Assembly: GCA_012862575.1 (NCBI GenBank)
Contig: BLSF01000026.1
Span: forward strand, 14,657 to 78,656
Length of the DNA stretch: 64,000 nt
Source: Parietichytrium sp. I65-24A
Taxonomy: Eukaryota; Sar; Bigyra; Thraustochytrida; Thraustochytriidae
Direction: 5' to 3'
Made by a program: the position numbers and the translations under genes. Numbering within the stretch: position 1 is the first letter of the stretch; each line of letters opens with the position of its first letter. Below the pieces are notes generated by a model. That model was not told where the DNA came from. It did no database searches and saw only the letters and a list, made by a program, of their open reading frames with translations. Positions 53,375 to 63,040 of the stretch are shown here, piece after piece.

Positions 53375-53377
<3 letters not shown>

Positions 53378-54010
53378 GAGTGGTGTGGAGGCAGTGTCTA
53401 GCTAGGCGTTTAAGCTAAAGCGCTTTCTTCCCAATTGTTAGGCTTTGCACTGAGTGGACTCGCTAGGGTGATACGGAAAAGTGCTAATGCTTTCGCTATT
53501 TTGTAAGGATCTTTTACGACAGCTACTACTGCCTTTGCGTAGTTCCTCATTGAGCAGTCGTAAGTGACACTAGAGTTAGTGAACCAATAGGGTAGCATCC
53601 ATCGAGAATTTCTACACTCGGAAGTATGCTCGGAGTTTACATCGCCGCTAACACTCGATAATCCCTGATAAGACTCTGGTAAGCTCTGTAATCCGACCTA
53701 CCTGCCAACTATCTCGAAACCTCTCGCGGAACGCAATTCCTCTCTGCTATGGTCCATATAAATGTCCTAAATGTCCATACAAATCCCTTACCTCCATTAC
53801 GGTCTTTTACGGCCCTTTAATTTACTGTTAACACCAGCCATAACGTAGAGCTAGCTATAGTACTAAGAGATTCTATCAAAGCATGTTCTAGCTCTATAGC
53901 TGACAGTGATTTTGAGATTGACTGTGAACAACTTTGGCATTGCATTTTTGCGAGGAGCAAGCGAGGAGCAGGCGAAGAAGAAAGGCAAGACACAGATAAG
54001 CTTACACACA

Positions 54011-54051
54011 TACATAAACACATAAACACATAAACACATAAACACATAAAA
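54011..54051. repeat. (acataaac)5 8-bp minisatellite
   Basis: Five head-to-tail copies of an 8-bp unit, about 200 bp upstream of the methyltransferase ATG at 54257. A second 7-bp repeat (tagaaga)4 lies at 54178-54208, just before the gene. Confidence 0.9.
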
Positions 54052-54256
54052 ACACATAGCCACATAGCCACACAGGCCGTAGAGAGACCGCGGTCGGCGC
54101 TGGGTTGTGTGCGGTTCACACGAGACACAGAGCTGGAGAGCTTTGTTGCTCGCGTTTGGTTTGCGATAGAAGACAGAAAATAGAAGATAGAAGATAGAAG
54201 ATAGAAAAGTTGCAGGTTGTTGCGAAAGTCTACAATAGCGGGAGGACTGGTCGGCG

Positions 54257-55453
54257 ATGGCGTCAATTACGGAGACTGTGGAGATTGCGATTGCAGGCGG
54301 CGTGGTCAAGGTGTTCGAGTCGTGTTCACCGGCCGCGAGGGGTCTTCTCGTGGAGCGAGCTGAGGCGAAACTGCGCAAGGACTTTGCGGTCGCTGACTCT
54401 CTTCGCGGCCGGATTTTGGACGAGTTTGAGATTGTCATTGAAGATGACATGATTCGAGCTGAGAACGGGGCCATGGAGCTCGTCTCGTGCGCCATTCCCG
54501 CATCGGAATACGCGGCAAGGAAGAGGCTCCGCGATGAGCAGATGGCATGCAAAACACGCAAGCTTCAGCGCCAGCAGCGCGTGGGCCAACTGGGCGTGGA
54601 CGATGTGGAGAGCGTGGAGAGGTCGCGAGCCGGCAAGAACAAGAAGGTACAGGTTCACAAGAAGAAGCAGAAGGTGAGATTTCACGCCTTCGCGGAGTGG
54701 CTCGACGCCCAGTTTGGCCTGGCCTCGTGGCGTGGGTGCAAAGTTCTCGACGTGGCAGGCGGAAATGGCAGTCTGGCATGGGAGCTAGTCATGGAAGGGA
54801 ACAGGGAGCTCTCCGTGACTGTTGTAGACCCTCATAGGATTTGCCTCAGCCGACGCAAAGCGCTTGAGCTCCATGAGGCAGCGCAAGCAGAAAGAGGCGC
54901 CAAGAGGCCACAAGCAGAAGCGCCGGCTGAGGAGGAAGAGACTGCCAAGGACCCCGTCTCTCAGACCAGTTGCGGCGGCGGCGAGACCTCAGAAGGCGTG
55001 TACACCTCCGGAATCAAGTTGCACCAAGGTGCAAAGCTGTCTGTCGAGGACGAACTTCGCGCCAAATCCCTCTTTCAGCGCCGGGGAGTCCGGCAAATGC
55101 AAATGCTGTTTAATGAAAAGTTTTGTGAACAAAATTTAGGCGACGCCTGGGCTGAAGCTGATCTGGTGCTTGGCTTGCATCCTGATCAAGCCACTGACGA
55201 AATAGTTAATAATGCGCTTCGCGCCGGAAAGCCCTTTGTTGTCGTACCTTGCTGCGTGTTCCCGAAGGAGTTTCCAGACCGTCAGATCGACGGAAAACAG
55301 GTTCGGTCTCTGGAGCAGCTGTGCGAGTTTCTCAAACGAAAAGACACTAATATCCAAAGCAAAGTTGTAGAGAGCATCCCAGGGCCTTGCAATACCGTGT
55401 TATGGTGGACGCCGTCGGGCTACGTGCGCTCCAGTGATGGGATCTCGGAATAA
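54257..55453 (+). CDS. SAM-dependent methyltransferase with an N-terminal CysRS-tail-like hairpin, 398 aa
   Basis: Residues 31-71 (AEAKLRKDFAVADSLRGRIL, then IVIEDDMIRAENG) match the C-terminal helical hairpin of cysteinyl-tRNA synthetase, whose signature is A-x-x-x-KDFA-x-AD-x-[IL]-R...IxxED. A basic linker (about 122-140) leads to a class I methyltransferase: FHAFAEWLDAQFG, motif I VLDVAGGNGSLAWEL (162-176), TVVDPHRI for the acidic loop, a Lys/Glu-rich insertion, DLVLGLHPDQATDEIVNNAL, then GKPFVVVPCCVFPKEFPDR. I recall this VLDVAGG...VPCCVFP combination from uncharacterised fungal, plant and algal methyltransferases. The substrate is unknown; the CysRS-like hairpin hints at tRNA or ribosome contact. 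The 3' end overlaps the convergent TOG gene by 34 bp (55420-55453). Confidence 0.85.
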   Translation: MASITETVEIAIAGGVVKVFESCSPAARGLLVERAEAKLRKDFAVADSLRGRILDEFEIVIEDDMIRAENGAMELVSCAIPASEYAARKRLRDEQMACKTRKLQRQQRVGQLGVDDVESVERSRAGKNKKVQVHKKKQKVRFHAFAEWLDAQFGLASWRGCKVLDVAGGNGSLAWELVMEGNRELSVTVVDPHRICLSRRKALELHEAAQAERGAKRPQAEAPAEEEETAKDPVSQTSCGGGETSEGVYTSGIKLHQGAKLSVEDELRAKSLFQRRGVRQMQMLFNEKFCEQNLGDAWAEADLVLGLHPDQATDEIVNNALRAGKPFVVVPCCVFPKEFPDRQIDGKQVRSLEQLCEFLKRKDTNIQSKVVESIPGPCNTVLWWTPSGYVRSSDGISE

Positions 55454-57639
55454 TATATCGCAGCGCCTGCTGGGCTAAGCCCCAGTGGCTTGCGATAGCC
55501 ATGATTGAGCCTAATCTGCTTCGTTTGAAGCTTTTGCAGAGCGGTGTCCAGCGAGGCGATTTCCCCCAAGAGCTGAGACTCTTCGTGCTGAAGGTCACTC
55601 ATCTGCCTTTTGAACGACTCGTCCTGTGCAGCCGACTTCTTGTGCCGCGTCTCATGGGGGTAGTTTTGCGGCGAGTGTTGTTGCGGCATGAGATTAAATG
55701 CATTTAGCATGCGAAGGTGAGCCGGATCGTTCTCCACGTCTGGCTTTGGTGGGAGAAACTTCATGGGAGGAATGTGGTTATTTCGCAATTCGCTCACATA
55801 TGGGCTCGGAGCAAAGTGGACCGGGAGTTGAGGGACAGGGGAGAGCTGGGTTGGTCCCCCTCGAGGGCCCATGTTGTTAGTAGTGCCATATGTGAAGTCG
55901 TACTGTCGAATATCCGAGTAGTCTTTCCAAGGCGCAGGGTCCATGCGAGGCGGGTTGTGGTCCGGCATGGGGGGCAGGAGAATCCCTTGTGCGTGGTTCT
56001 TCGCTTGTCCCAAGCCAGTCCGAGGACTCTTAAACTCGGACAAATATTCGTTCGCGGGGTATGCGTATGGTTGTGCCGGATTCCCCGCTGTAGTTTTGGA
56101 GAACGTCGGCGCACGCGAACCTGGTAGTGCAGTATGTTGAATATGCTCTCCAATCTTGGGTACTGTTGGCTCGGGGAGCAGGCTTTTGTTTGGCGTCGAA
56201 CGAAGCACTGGCAAGAAACTCTTGGTCGTCCTCTTTTGTTTCTGCTTCGGCTGGATAGCTGGGAGACTCCCCTGGTCGGACTCGCCGCTATTAATGGTGG
56301 TCTTCTTCTGTGGATTATTACGCGGCGACAATTTCTGTGGGCTTTTCAGACCTCTGTCTTGAACTGGAGATGTAGCTCGACGTCTTATTGAGTTTGGAGA
56401 CGCGACACGCCTGCGCTCTAAATTTGGCGATAGCCCCGTTGACCGTTGTCTCCGACGGGCGGTGTCTGGCGATGCCAATGATCGTTGTTGTGTAGAGGAA
56501 CTCGCTTGTTGGCGCTGGAGATTTGGTAGGTCGACTGCGTCCCTCTTCTCCACGGGTGGCAGGTTCCTCGGGCTTTGATTTTGTACAGCACGGTGCTCTC
56601 CTTCTCTGTGCCCCAGTCGCCTTGGAGGATTGGGAACCGTAGTGTCTCTTTGCGGACTTGCAATACCCAATCGGGGTGATCTTCTTGTATTTGGCGAAAA
56701 TGGTTTCGCGGGGCTACTCTTTCGTGGGGAGTACCTCTGAGTAGGACTGCTTGCCTTGTGTATTCCCTGCGGGGAGCCTGTTGCAATTGTAGCGCGAGCA
56801 TATGCTGGACTAGTCGACCCTTGCTGCTTTGTGCGGCGCCCTGATTTGGGGTCAGAAATGGATGTGTGGGTTACTCGGCTCGACCTGATTGGAGAGCGCG
56901 GCGTTTTGGTATCCACAGGCGACCGCGCGTCTCTGCTCTCTTCATCTGGCAAACCGGACAAAAAGGAGAGCTGCGCTCCATGACGGGTTGTCTTGAGGGT
57001 TTCGATGAGACTCTTCGCTCCACTTCTCACTTCTGGGTGCGGGTCCCGAACGAGCGTACAAGACGCTGATCCGAGTCTAGCGCACAATTCGCCGCTGCCT
57101 GACACACGCCTACTATTTTGCAAGCAAATGTTTATGAGATTCAAAGCCTGAATCCTATGCACAGCCGTTTTGCTCGTTAGAAACTGCTCCAAGCTTAGAA
57201 TTGTTTCGTGCTCTGGACATTTGCTGCAAAACGTATTGAGCGCGGTTGTAGCTTGGGTGCGCAGGAATGCATTCGTGTTGTCTCCGGCCCTTTTCATCAA
57301 AGAAGGTACCAACAGGCCCGCTAGTGGGCCGTTGTATGTGCTGTCGAGCTGATCAAAGAGGTCCATGAGAGTGAGAGCCGCATTTTTGGACACCACGGAT
57401 CGTAGCGAGTCAAGACACTTGAGGGCCCACCCAAGCAGAGTCTTGTAAAGCTTTGCATCCTGCAGCGCTGGCTTTGCATACACTGCGAGCCTCCGCAAGT
57501 CCACCAAGCCCTGTACCTGCCGTTCCCAGTCCTCCTTCGCTTTGAGCGCCGCGACGCACTCATTGGCGACGTTCTGCAAAAAACCTTGCTCGAAGCTTGG
57601 AAACGGATCAAGGTCTTCCGTATTGACGTAGCTCGCCAT
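55420..57639 (-). CDS. TOG/HEAT-repeat (CLASP N-terminal-like) protein with a C-terminal coiled coil, 739 aa
   Basis: Residues 1-225 are paired helices typical of TOG arrays: DWERQVQGLVDLRRLAVY, VVSKNAALTLMDLFDQL, NAFLRTQATTALNTFCSKCP, HRIQALNLINICLQ and a closing HPEVRSGAKSLIETLKT. This order matches the CLASP_N/TOG fold that binds tubulin. Residues about 230-460 are Ser/Pro/Arg-rich with many SP and RR repeats (for example RYSPRKSSPAKPFSPNTRR), a microtubule-lattice-like basic linker and probable phosphorylation region. Residues about 665-705 form a short coiled coil (SDLQHEESQLLGEIASLDTALQKLQ). I infer a microtubule-associated protein, perhaps ciliary or spindle. Only one TOG is seen; CLASPs have two or more. 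ATG at 57639. Confidence 0.78.
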   Translation of the reverse strand: MASYVNTEDLDPFPSFEQGFLQNVANECVAALKAKEDWERQVQGLVDLRRLAVYAKPALQDAKLYKTLLGWALKCLDSLRSVVSKNAALTLMDLFDQLDSTYNGPLAGLLVPSLMKRAGDNTNAFLRTQATTALNTFCSKCPEHETILSLEQFLTSKTAVHRIQALNLINICLQNSRRVSGSGELCARLGSASCTLVRDPHPEVRSGAKSLIETLKTTRHGAQLSFLSGLPDEESRDARSPVDTKTPRSPIRSSRVTHTSISDPKSGRRTKQQGSTSPAYARATIATGSPQGIHKASSPTQRYSPRKSSPAKPFSPNTRRSPRLGIASPQRDTTVPNPPRRLGHREGEHRAVQNQSPRNLPPVEKRDAVDLPNLQRQQASSSTQQRSLASPDTARRRQRSTGLSPNLERRRVASPNSIRRRATSPVQDRGLKSPQKLSPRNNPQKKTTINSGESDQGSLPAIQPKQKQKRTTKSFLPVLRSTPNKSLLPEPTVPKIGEHIQHTALPGSRAPTFSKTTAGNPAQPYAYPANEYLSEFKSPRTGLGQAKNHAQGILLPPMPDHNPPRMDPAPWKDYSDIRQYDFTYGTTNNMGPRGGPTQLSPVPQLPVHFAPSPYVSELRNNHIPPMKFLPPKPDVENDPAHLRMLNAFNLMPQQHSPQNYPHETRHKKSAAQDESFKRQMSDLQHEESQLLGEIASLDTALQKLQTKQIRLNHGYRKPLGLSPAGAAIYYSEIPSLERT

Positions 57640-58407
57640 ATATGTGTCGCACGGTTCACACCATTAGTGGAAGACAAATTTCACGCGACTCTCTTGGACC
57701 AAGCTTCTCTGCTTTCGCTCCGCCTCTTTCTCTCTCCGTCTCGCTTTCCAAACCCCCCAACCGTTTATCCTCAGCTACAAGCGAGAGCGAGCGATTCACA
57801 GTTGGAAATAAAGGAGAGGCAGGTCGACATAGAGATGAGACGCTGCTGCTGACTTGTGGTTATTGACGTCCTCGACGGAGATGTGCGCTACGCGCGCCGC
57901 CTATAGCGAACATCTATCTGAGATAGACTCATGATTTTATTTACTGTGTTTATTATTTATGTTTCATTCTTCACTGTCTTTGCCAAAGATCATCATGATC
58001 AACCAAGTACGAAACGGTCATATTCATCCACACTCTTAGACTTGTCGCTAATGGCTGTGGAGCGCAAGGTGCTCTAGCTGAGCTAGAGCAGCACTGTACT
58101 CAAGCGTGTAAAAAACTTTGTTCTTCTGTTCATCAAAGCTGGAAAGAGACAATACAAGTGACTTGGTTGGACCTGTGGACCTGCGAGGCGCACAAGTGGG
58201 AGGAGTGATGCATGCATGACAGCAAGGCGGCAAAAGTAAGATTCTCCTTTCCTGCAGTCCTAATAGGAAGTGGATTAGAAGAGAAGAAGACCGAGTAGGT
58301 AGAAGAAAAATAAGCTTTTAATTTTGTGTTTTTCGTTTGCCACACACTGCGTCGCTCTCTGCCAGCGACGGCAAAGGCAATAGTTGAGTGTCAAGACAAG
58401 GAAACTC
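57640..58407. other. 768 bp spacer between the TOG gene and calreticulin
   Basis: Should hold the TOG gene promoter on its left and the calreticulin 3' UTR on its right. AT-rich stretch near 57930-57970. No gene seen. Confidence 0.6.
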
Positions 58408-59670
58408 TTACAATTCGTCCTTGCCCTCCAACTCTTCAGCCTCAGCCTCTGCGGCCTTAGCGAGCTCCTCGATAGCTTCCGCATCGAGATCTTCGAAGGC
58501 CTCAGCCATGGGGTCTGCATCTGCGTCTTCATCTTCAGCAGGTGCCTCCGCTTCTTTGGCCGCCTTCTTGGCGTTATCAATGGCGTCCTTGGCTTCCTTC
58601 TCGGCGACTTTGGTCACGGAGAAGGTCTCCTCGGCGAATGCCTTTGCTTCTTCAATGTCGTCGCCGACGAAGATGTTGTCGAAGATGGATCCGTTGTCGA
58701 CGATCCAGAGCTCGAATCCAACCGAGCCAATGTCCTCGAACGCGTACACTTGAGAATCGTAATTTGGGTTTGGAATCTGCTTTGGAGCCCATTCGCCTTG
58801 GTATTTGTCGTTCTTGATCATCTTTGGTTTCCACTCGCCCTTGTATTCAGGGTTTGGGATCATTGGGGCGGCCCACTCTCCATCGTCTTCGTCATCCCAG
58901 TCGTCAGGGCGTGCAGCCTCAGGGTCTGGGATGGTTGCAGGGATGTCGTCCCAGCCGTCTGGTTTCTTGTCCTCGGGGTCGATGATCATCTCGTCTTCCT
59001 CCCAGTCAGCGGGTTTGGAGTCCTCTGGGTCGTCCATGAACTCTTTGGGGAACTTCCATCCCTCAGGAAGCTTTCCGCTCGATTTTTCTTGGAGGTCGAG
59101 GTATACAGTGTAGGTATTGTCAGGTTTTACATGGAGTGTGTACAAGTGAGTGAACTCGTTCTTGTCGTTGTACTCGAGCTTAATGTCCTGGTCCTTGAGC
59201 AGGTTCTCGCCCTTGTAGTTGAAGATGAGGTGAATGCGGCTCACGTCGTATCCGCACAAATCTGGGCCGAACATGATGTGGTAAGGGGTGTCTCCGCCAA
59301 AGTTCTTCTGGTCGATGTCGGACTTCATCAGCTTGATGTAGCCGCCTCCGCAGAAGGAGCTGGAGCGGCCCTCGTTCTTCACGGAGAACTGCACGACGAG
59401 GTCCTTGTCCTTGTTGCTGAAGGCCTCCTCGAGCTTGGCGGAGATCCCGTAAAACCTCGCTTTATCCTTGGTCCTGATGCCCTTGTCCTTCTCGGCGTCG
59501 CCGAACCACTCTCCGGCGCTCCACTCCCACTCGCCCATCTGCTCGCCCTTCCATTCGCTGTCCACCCACCTGTTGCGCCATTCCGCGTCCTCGAACGTCT
59601 CCTTGAACAGCACTTTGCCGCTGCTCTCCGCGGCAAGCAGAGCAGCCACGCACAGTCCCAAACGCACCAT
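58408..59670 (-). CDS. CALR: Calreticulin, ER lectin chaperone, 420 aa, ends KDEL
   Basis: Binds monoglucosylated glycans and calcium in the ER lumen. Signal peptide about 1-18 (VRLGLCVAALLAAESSG). N-domain landmarks: YKGENLLKD-type segment, FCGGGYIKL, YHIMFGPDLCGYD with the conserved cysteine pair, and IHLIFNYKG. The P-domain has three PxxxxPxDWxx-type repeats (DPEDSKPADWEEDEM, DPEDKKPDGWDD, DPEAARPDDWDDEDDGEW) and three GEWxPxxIxNPxY-type repeats, as in calreticulin rather than calnexin (no transmembrane segment). The C-domain is acidic and alternates with Ala/Lys; it is less acidic than animal calreticulin, so its calcium capacity is probably lower. It ends KDEL for retrieval. ATG at 59670. 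Confidence 0.97.
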   Translation of the reverse strand: MVRLGLCVAALLAAESSGKVLFKETFEDAEWRNRWVDSEWKGEQMGEWEWSAGEWFGDAEKDKGIRTKDKARFYGISAKLEEAFSNKDKDLVVQFSVKNEGRSSSFCGGGYIKLMKSDIDQKNFGGDTPYHIMFGPDLCGYDVSRIHLIFNYKGENLLKDQDIKLEYNDKNEFTHLYTLHVKPDNTYTVYLDLQEKSSGKLPEGWKFPKEFMDDPEDSKPADWEEDEMIIDPEDKKPDGWDDIPATIPDPEAARPDDWDDEDDGEWAAPMIPNPEYKGEWKPKMIKNDKYQGEWAPKQIPNPNYDSQVYAFEDIGSVGFELWIVDNGSIFDNIFVGDDIEEAKAFAEETFSVTKVAEKEAKDAIDNAKKAAKEAEAPAEDEDADADPMAEAFEDLDAEAIEELAKAAEAEAEELEGKDEL

Positions 59671-61858
59671 CTTTCACACCAACTTTCCTTTCAACACAAC
59701 CTACAATCTACGATCTACAATCTACAAACTACAACCTGTCCGAGCTCTCCTGCTCTTGCAACTCTTGCAACTACTCTTGCAACTACTCTTGCAGCTCTTG
59801 CAGTTTCGGGACTGTCGAGCGGCTCCTCTCTGTTGCTCTCCTCACTCACTCATTCATTTCATTCATTCACTCATTCATTCACAAAGATTAGTTTTGGTCT
59901 GTCAAAACAGTCAAAACTTTGGTTAGATTTACATGTTAGTCAAAATCGAACATTGATTGACATGTGAGAGCATTGTGGGCATTACTTATGTATCACTGAC
60001 AGATTGAGATAGATTGTATCCATTACATAGGAAGGCCCGGTACGTACCGGTACCACTGGCACCTAAGGAGCTCGAGGTCTCCTTTCTGCCAGGTAAGCCT
60101 AGCACAGGGCTAGTCGCAGATAGGCCCCAGCGCTACTGCGCCGCCTATTGATGACCGTTAACGATGCGGATATTTTCGGTGGGGTAGGCGTAGCGGTAAG
60201 TGCGTGGTAGGATTGCCGTGCCCTGCCCCTGTTTGTTAGCTGGGGCTAGATGCGTGAGTAGGAAGGTGGTAGGAGTTGGGTTAGCTTCGCAGTGGGACTG
60301 CTGGCGGGCTTTCTAGCTAGCTAGAGAGGAGGTTAGCGGATGAAGAACCCGATGGAGAGAGAACCGGATGATTGCTGGAAAGCGGAATGAATTGAGGGTT
60401 ATGATCGTGGAGTAAAATGTATCTCAATGGCTTTTCATGATCGACGTCAAATAGTGGCTGTTTAATAATTTTGTGTTCTTAAACGAGCATCCTCTTGGAA
60501 CTCTCGAGACGAGCTTTGCGTGTTTTGGCGTTTCCAGTATGCACTAACAGGGCACTGTGCTATGTCGAATTTAGCGGCGCAGCTAGTCACTGCCAAGCTG
60601 GCAATGTTCCGGGTCCTGTGGAACTCTAGACGCAGCAATTATATTACCTATCTAGACTTTTCTATAAGAATGTTGTTCTGGATAACGAACGCTCGTTTTA
60701 TTCTTTGGCCAAAGTTGCTAAGAATATACTATCTAGGCTAGCTTGTAACTATCCTTATAGCTTTAACTAGTAATACTGACAGTCAGTTGTAATGTTGTGA
60801 TCCGGAGCTTGTTTTTTGGGTTCTGGATGTGCAGAAAAAAGCCATCAGATCTGAATTCTGATGTAAATTGTGAATTCATTCTGAATTCTGATGGGTTCCT
60901 CTGCACTAAAAAGCCTCTCGTGCGCAGTGCGCACCCTGCCTTCCAATAGGGTTTGTTTCCGCTGCACTTTGTGGCTGCCAGTGCGCTTGTCTCTTGCGTA
61001 GTTCGTTTGGTACTTACCGGTACAGTTAGTGCTCGAGCGGCGAGAGGAGTCATTCATGGCGATGTATGTTGTCCTCGAACCGCATGAGATTAGCCGAGAA
61101 AGAAACAGACAAGAGTATAGAATTTAGATTATTTGAGGTGGGTCTTTTCTCTTTTTGTTTCTTTTACGGAGGTATATTTATTTTTACTACTTTATGCTGA
61201 AACCCAGAAAAAAAAAGAAGATAACAAATCGTGCAGCCAGTCGCCACACCATTGCAGACGAACGCGAAGGAGTAAAATCGAGGTCCAATCTCAAAATTCC
61301 CCTCGCACAACCCATGCGCTTCAAATGGGCACAAAAAATGTTGCGCGGGTATTCGTGCAAAAGTTGGCCGGCGCCATATAATCCAATCCATTTCAATCAA
61401 GTTGCAATTCCAAAACCAGGAGAGTGTCCAACTGGTCCCTTTGGGGTGATAGACAAACATATCCCGAGGCTCTCGCGCCACCATTCCTGCTTTGCTTCTC
61501 TACTAATCATACAATACAGCACCAATGCCTGTAGCTCCATTCTGCTCACAAAGCTCCTCACCAGGTCTATGTTGCGTCTTTTTTTCTCTTCAATTTTTCA
61601 ATTTTCAATCCTCCACAAGCGAGTGCCTGTTCTCACGAAGAAGAGAGATAACTCGGCGATTCGCAGACGTAGTAGATTGGGCAACAAAACATTGGTGATG
61701 AGTATGGCAGCGGGGAGCAGTCTTCTCTCTCAAACAAAAATCAAGAGAACAAGGCGAGCGAGAGCAACGAGAGTCGTGTGTCCAGGGGCCCAAAGGAAAA
61801 AAAAAGGTGACCAGCCTAAATCCGGTGAAACGCATTTCCTCAAGATGAGAAAAAAACA
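59671..61858. promoter_or_regulatory. 2.2 kb spacer upstream of calreticulin, with repeats
   Basis: Upstream of the calreticulin ATG lie repeated tacaatc/ctacaa words (about 59697-59740) and (ctcttgcaact)n 11-bp units (about 59753-59802). Further out are GTAC palindromes (60036-60055) and GAATTC-containing repeats (60852-60895). The right end is the 3' side of the Rad50-hook-like gene. A basic open frame at 61194-61862 was rejected as a gene. Confidence 0.55.
59753..59802. repeat. ctcttgcaact-type tandem repeat in the calreticulin leader
   Basis: About four and a half copies of a unit of 8-12 bp with small variations, 80-130 bp upstream of the calreticulin ATG. A preceding array of ctacaat-like words at 59697-59740 adds a second repeat. 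Confidence 0.85.
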
Positions 61859-62473
61859 TTAGTGATGCACGTGCAAGCGCTCCTGCATCTGGAAAGCGTT
61901 TCGGTCAACACGCTGCAGATATTGCGTGATGTCAGAACCTTCAAACGGACGAAGGCATGCAAAACAACGTTGGTCGTGCAGGCATTCGGCCTTTTGGTTG
62001 CGAAGCTCGGTGAGCGCTCCGCTGCGCATGTTGAAGGTCACGCGCGACTCGAACTTTTTACCGTGTTCGTTCGAGGTTGGGTTGAAGATGGCGAGAGCAT
62101 TTTGCGCAGCTTCAAACGTCTTTGCGATCTTGGACTCCTCGCGAGCGGCTTCCGTCTCGTGCATCTTGATGCCGACCTGCTCGACGCAGTTTTCGAGGTC
62201 CGCCTCCGCCTGAAACTTTCGCGAGCACACTGAGCAGCAGCCGGTGGCCTTGGACTCTTCCAGCTGCCTCGCAAGAAGCTCTAGCGCGCCGGCGAAGATG
62301 CAGATGTCCCTTTCGCTGTCGAGCATAATCTGCTCCAGCGCCATGTACTGATCGCTCGGGTTTTCCGGTGCGCCGTGTTTCTCCAGCAGCTCGCGAATCA
62401 GAACATCTTCCGACGCATCCAGCTGCTTCTCCTCCACCACGTAGTCCAAGCACGCTCCCATCGGCGGCGCCAT
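61859..62473 (-). CDS. Small protein with two Rad50 zinc-hook-like CxxC motifs, 204 aa
   Basis: Rad50's hook is a C-x-x-C at the tip of a long coiled coil that dimerises through zinc. Here residues about 60-110 read GALELLARQLEES, then C80-x2-C83 in GCCSVCSRKF, then QAEADLENCVEQV, like Rad50's CCPVCQRVFQTEAELQ. A second site, C170-x2-C173 in RCFACLRPF, sits 90 residues later and shares the C-x-x-C-x-R-x-F pattern. Between them is a helix-rich segment with conserved-looking FESRVTFNMRSGALTELRNQ. Full Rad50 is about 1300 aa with ATPase halves and one hook, so this is not a complete Rad50. It may be a stand-alone hook protein, a paralogue fragment or an unrelated zinc protein. The first ATG is at 62473, and a TATA stretch lies 31 bp upstream. 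Confidence 0.6.
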   Translation of the reverse strand: MAPPMGACLDYVVEEKQLDASEDVLIRELLEKHGAPENPSDQYMALEQIMLDSERDICIFAGALELLARQLEESKATGCCSVCSRKFQAEADLENCVEQVGIKMHETEAAREESKIAKTFEAAQNALAIFNPTSNEHGKKFESRVTFNMRSGALTELRNQKAECLHDQRCFACLRPFEGSDITQYLQRVDRNAFQMQERLHVHH

Positions 62474-62503
62474 TCTCACTGCCAGCACTCGCTCGCCGCA
62501 AGC

Positions 62504-62511
62504 ATATATAT
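62504..62511 (-). promoter_or_regulatory. Candidate TATA box for the hook-like gene
   Basis: ATATATAT lies 31 bp upstream of the ATG at 62473. If functional, transcription would begin very near the start codon, giving a very short 5' UTR. Confidence 0.3.
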
Positions 62512-63009
62512 GTCTTGTATATAGATGTACCAATCAATCAATCAAGCAAGCAAGCAATCGATCACCTCGCCTTCTGTGACGCCCAGCGCACTCACCGATC
62601 GCCAAAAAAAACTTTGCCACTGACCAAACGCAGCGGTCCTTCCCGCACTGACCCCAGACAGAGCGGGCGCGCGTGTATAGCAAGTGAAAACTTAGCGACG
62701 AATGAGAGGCAGGTTGCGCGAGTATTGTGTCTGTGTCTGCGCTGGCAGAGACGCAGAGACGCAGAGTGAGACAGAGAGGTTGTTGAGAGAGGGGCTCTGT
62801 TGCTGATGTTGTTGTTTTTGATGTTGTTGTTGTTGTTGTTGTTGCTGTTAGTTTCTGCTCGGTCGGCGCAGAGGAGGAGCGAGGGAGATGGAGTCTCTTA
62901 CCTGTCTCACCTGTCGCAAAATGGGTTGATAGTTTGCAGAGTTTGCAAGAGTTGAACAGAGTGCAGAGGACTCGCTTGCTTTTTGTTTTTGTTTTTGTTT
63001 TTGTCTTAG

Positions 63010-63010
<1 letters not shown>

Positions 63011-63040
<30 letters not shown>
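63011..63040. repeat. (tttc)7 microsatellite
   Basis: Tetranucleotide repeat about 540 bp upstream of the hook-like gene, next to a (tttttg)n array at 62980-63004. Confidence 0.9.

Noticed and set aside
58384-59967. A 527-codon open frame on the plus strand over the calreticulin gene
   Set aside because: It is the antisense shadow of calreticulin; the product is Leu/Val/Phe-rich with no domain, whereas the minus frame is an unmistakable calreticulin.
61194-61862. A 222-codon basic plus-strand frame ending against the hook-like gene
   Set aside because: Lysine/arginine-rich and Phe-rich stretches without a domain, no conserved pattern, in a low-GC spacer; most likely chance, though transcription has not been tested.
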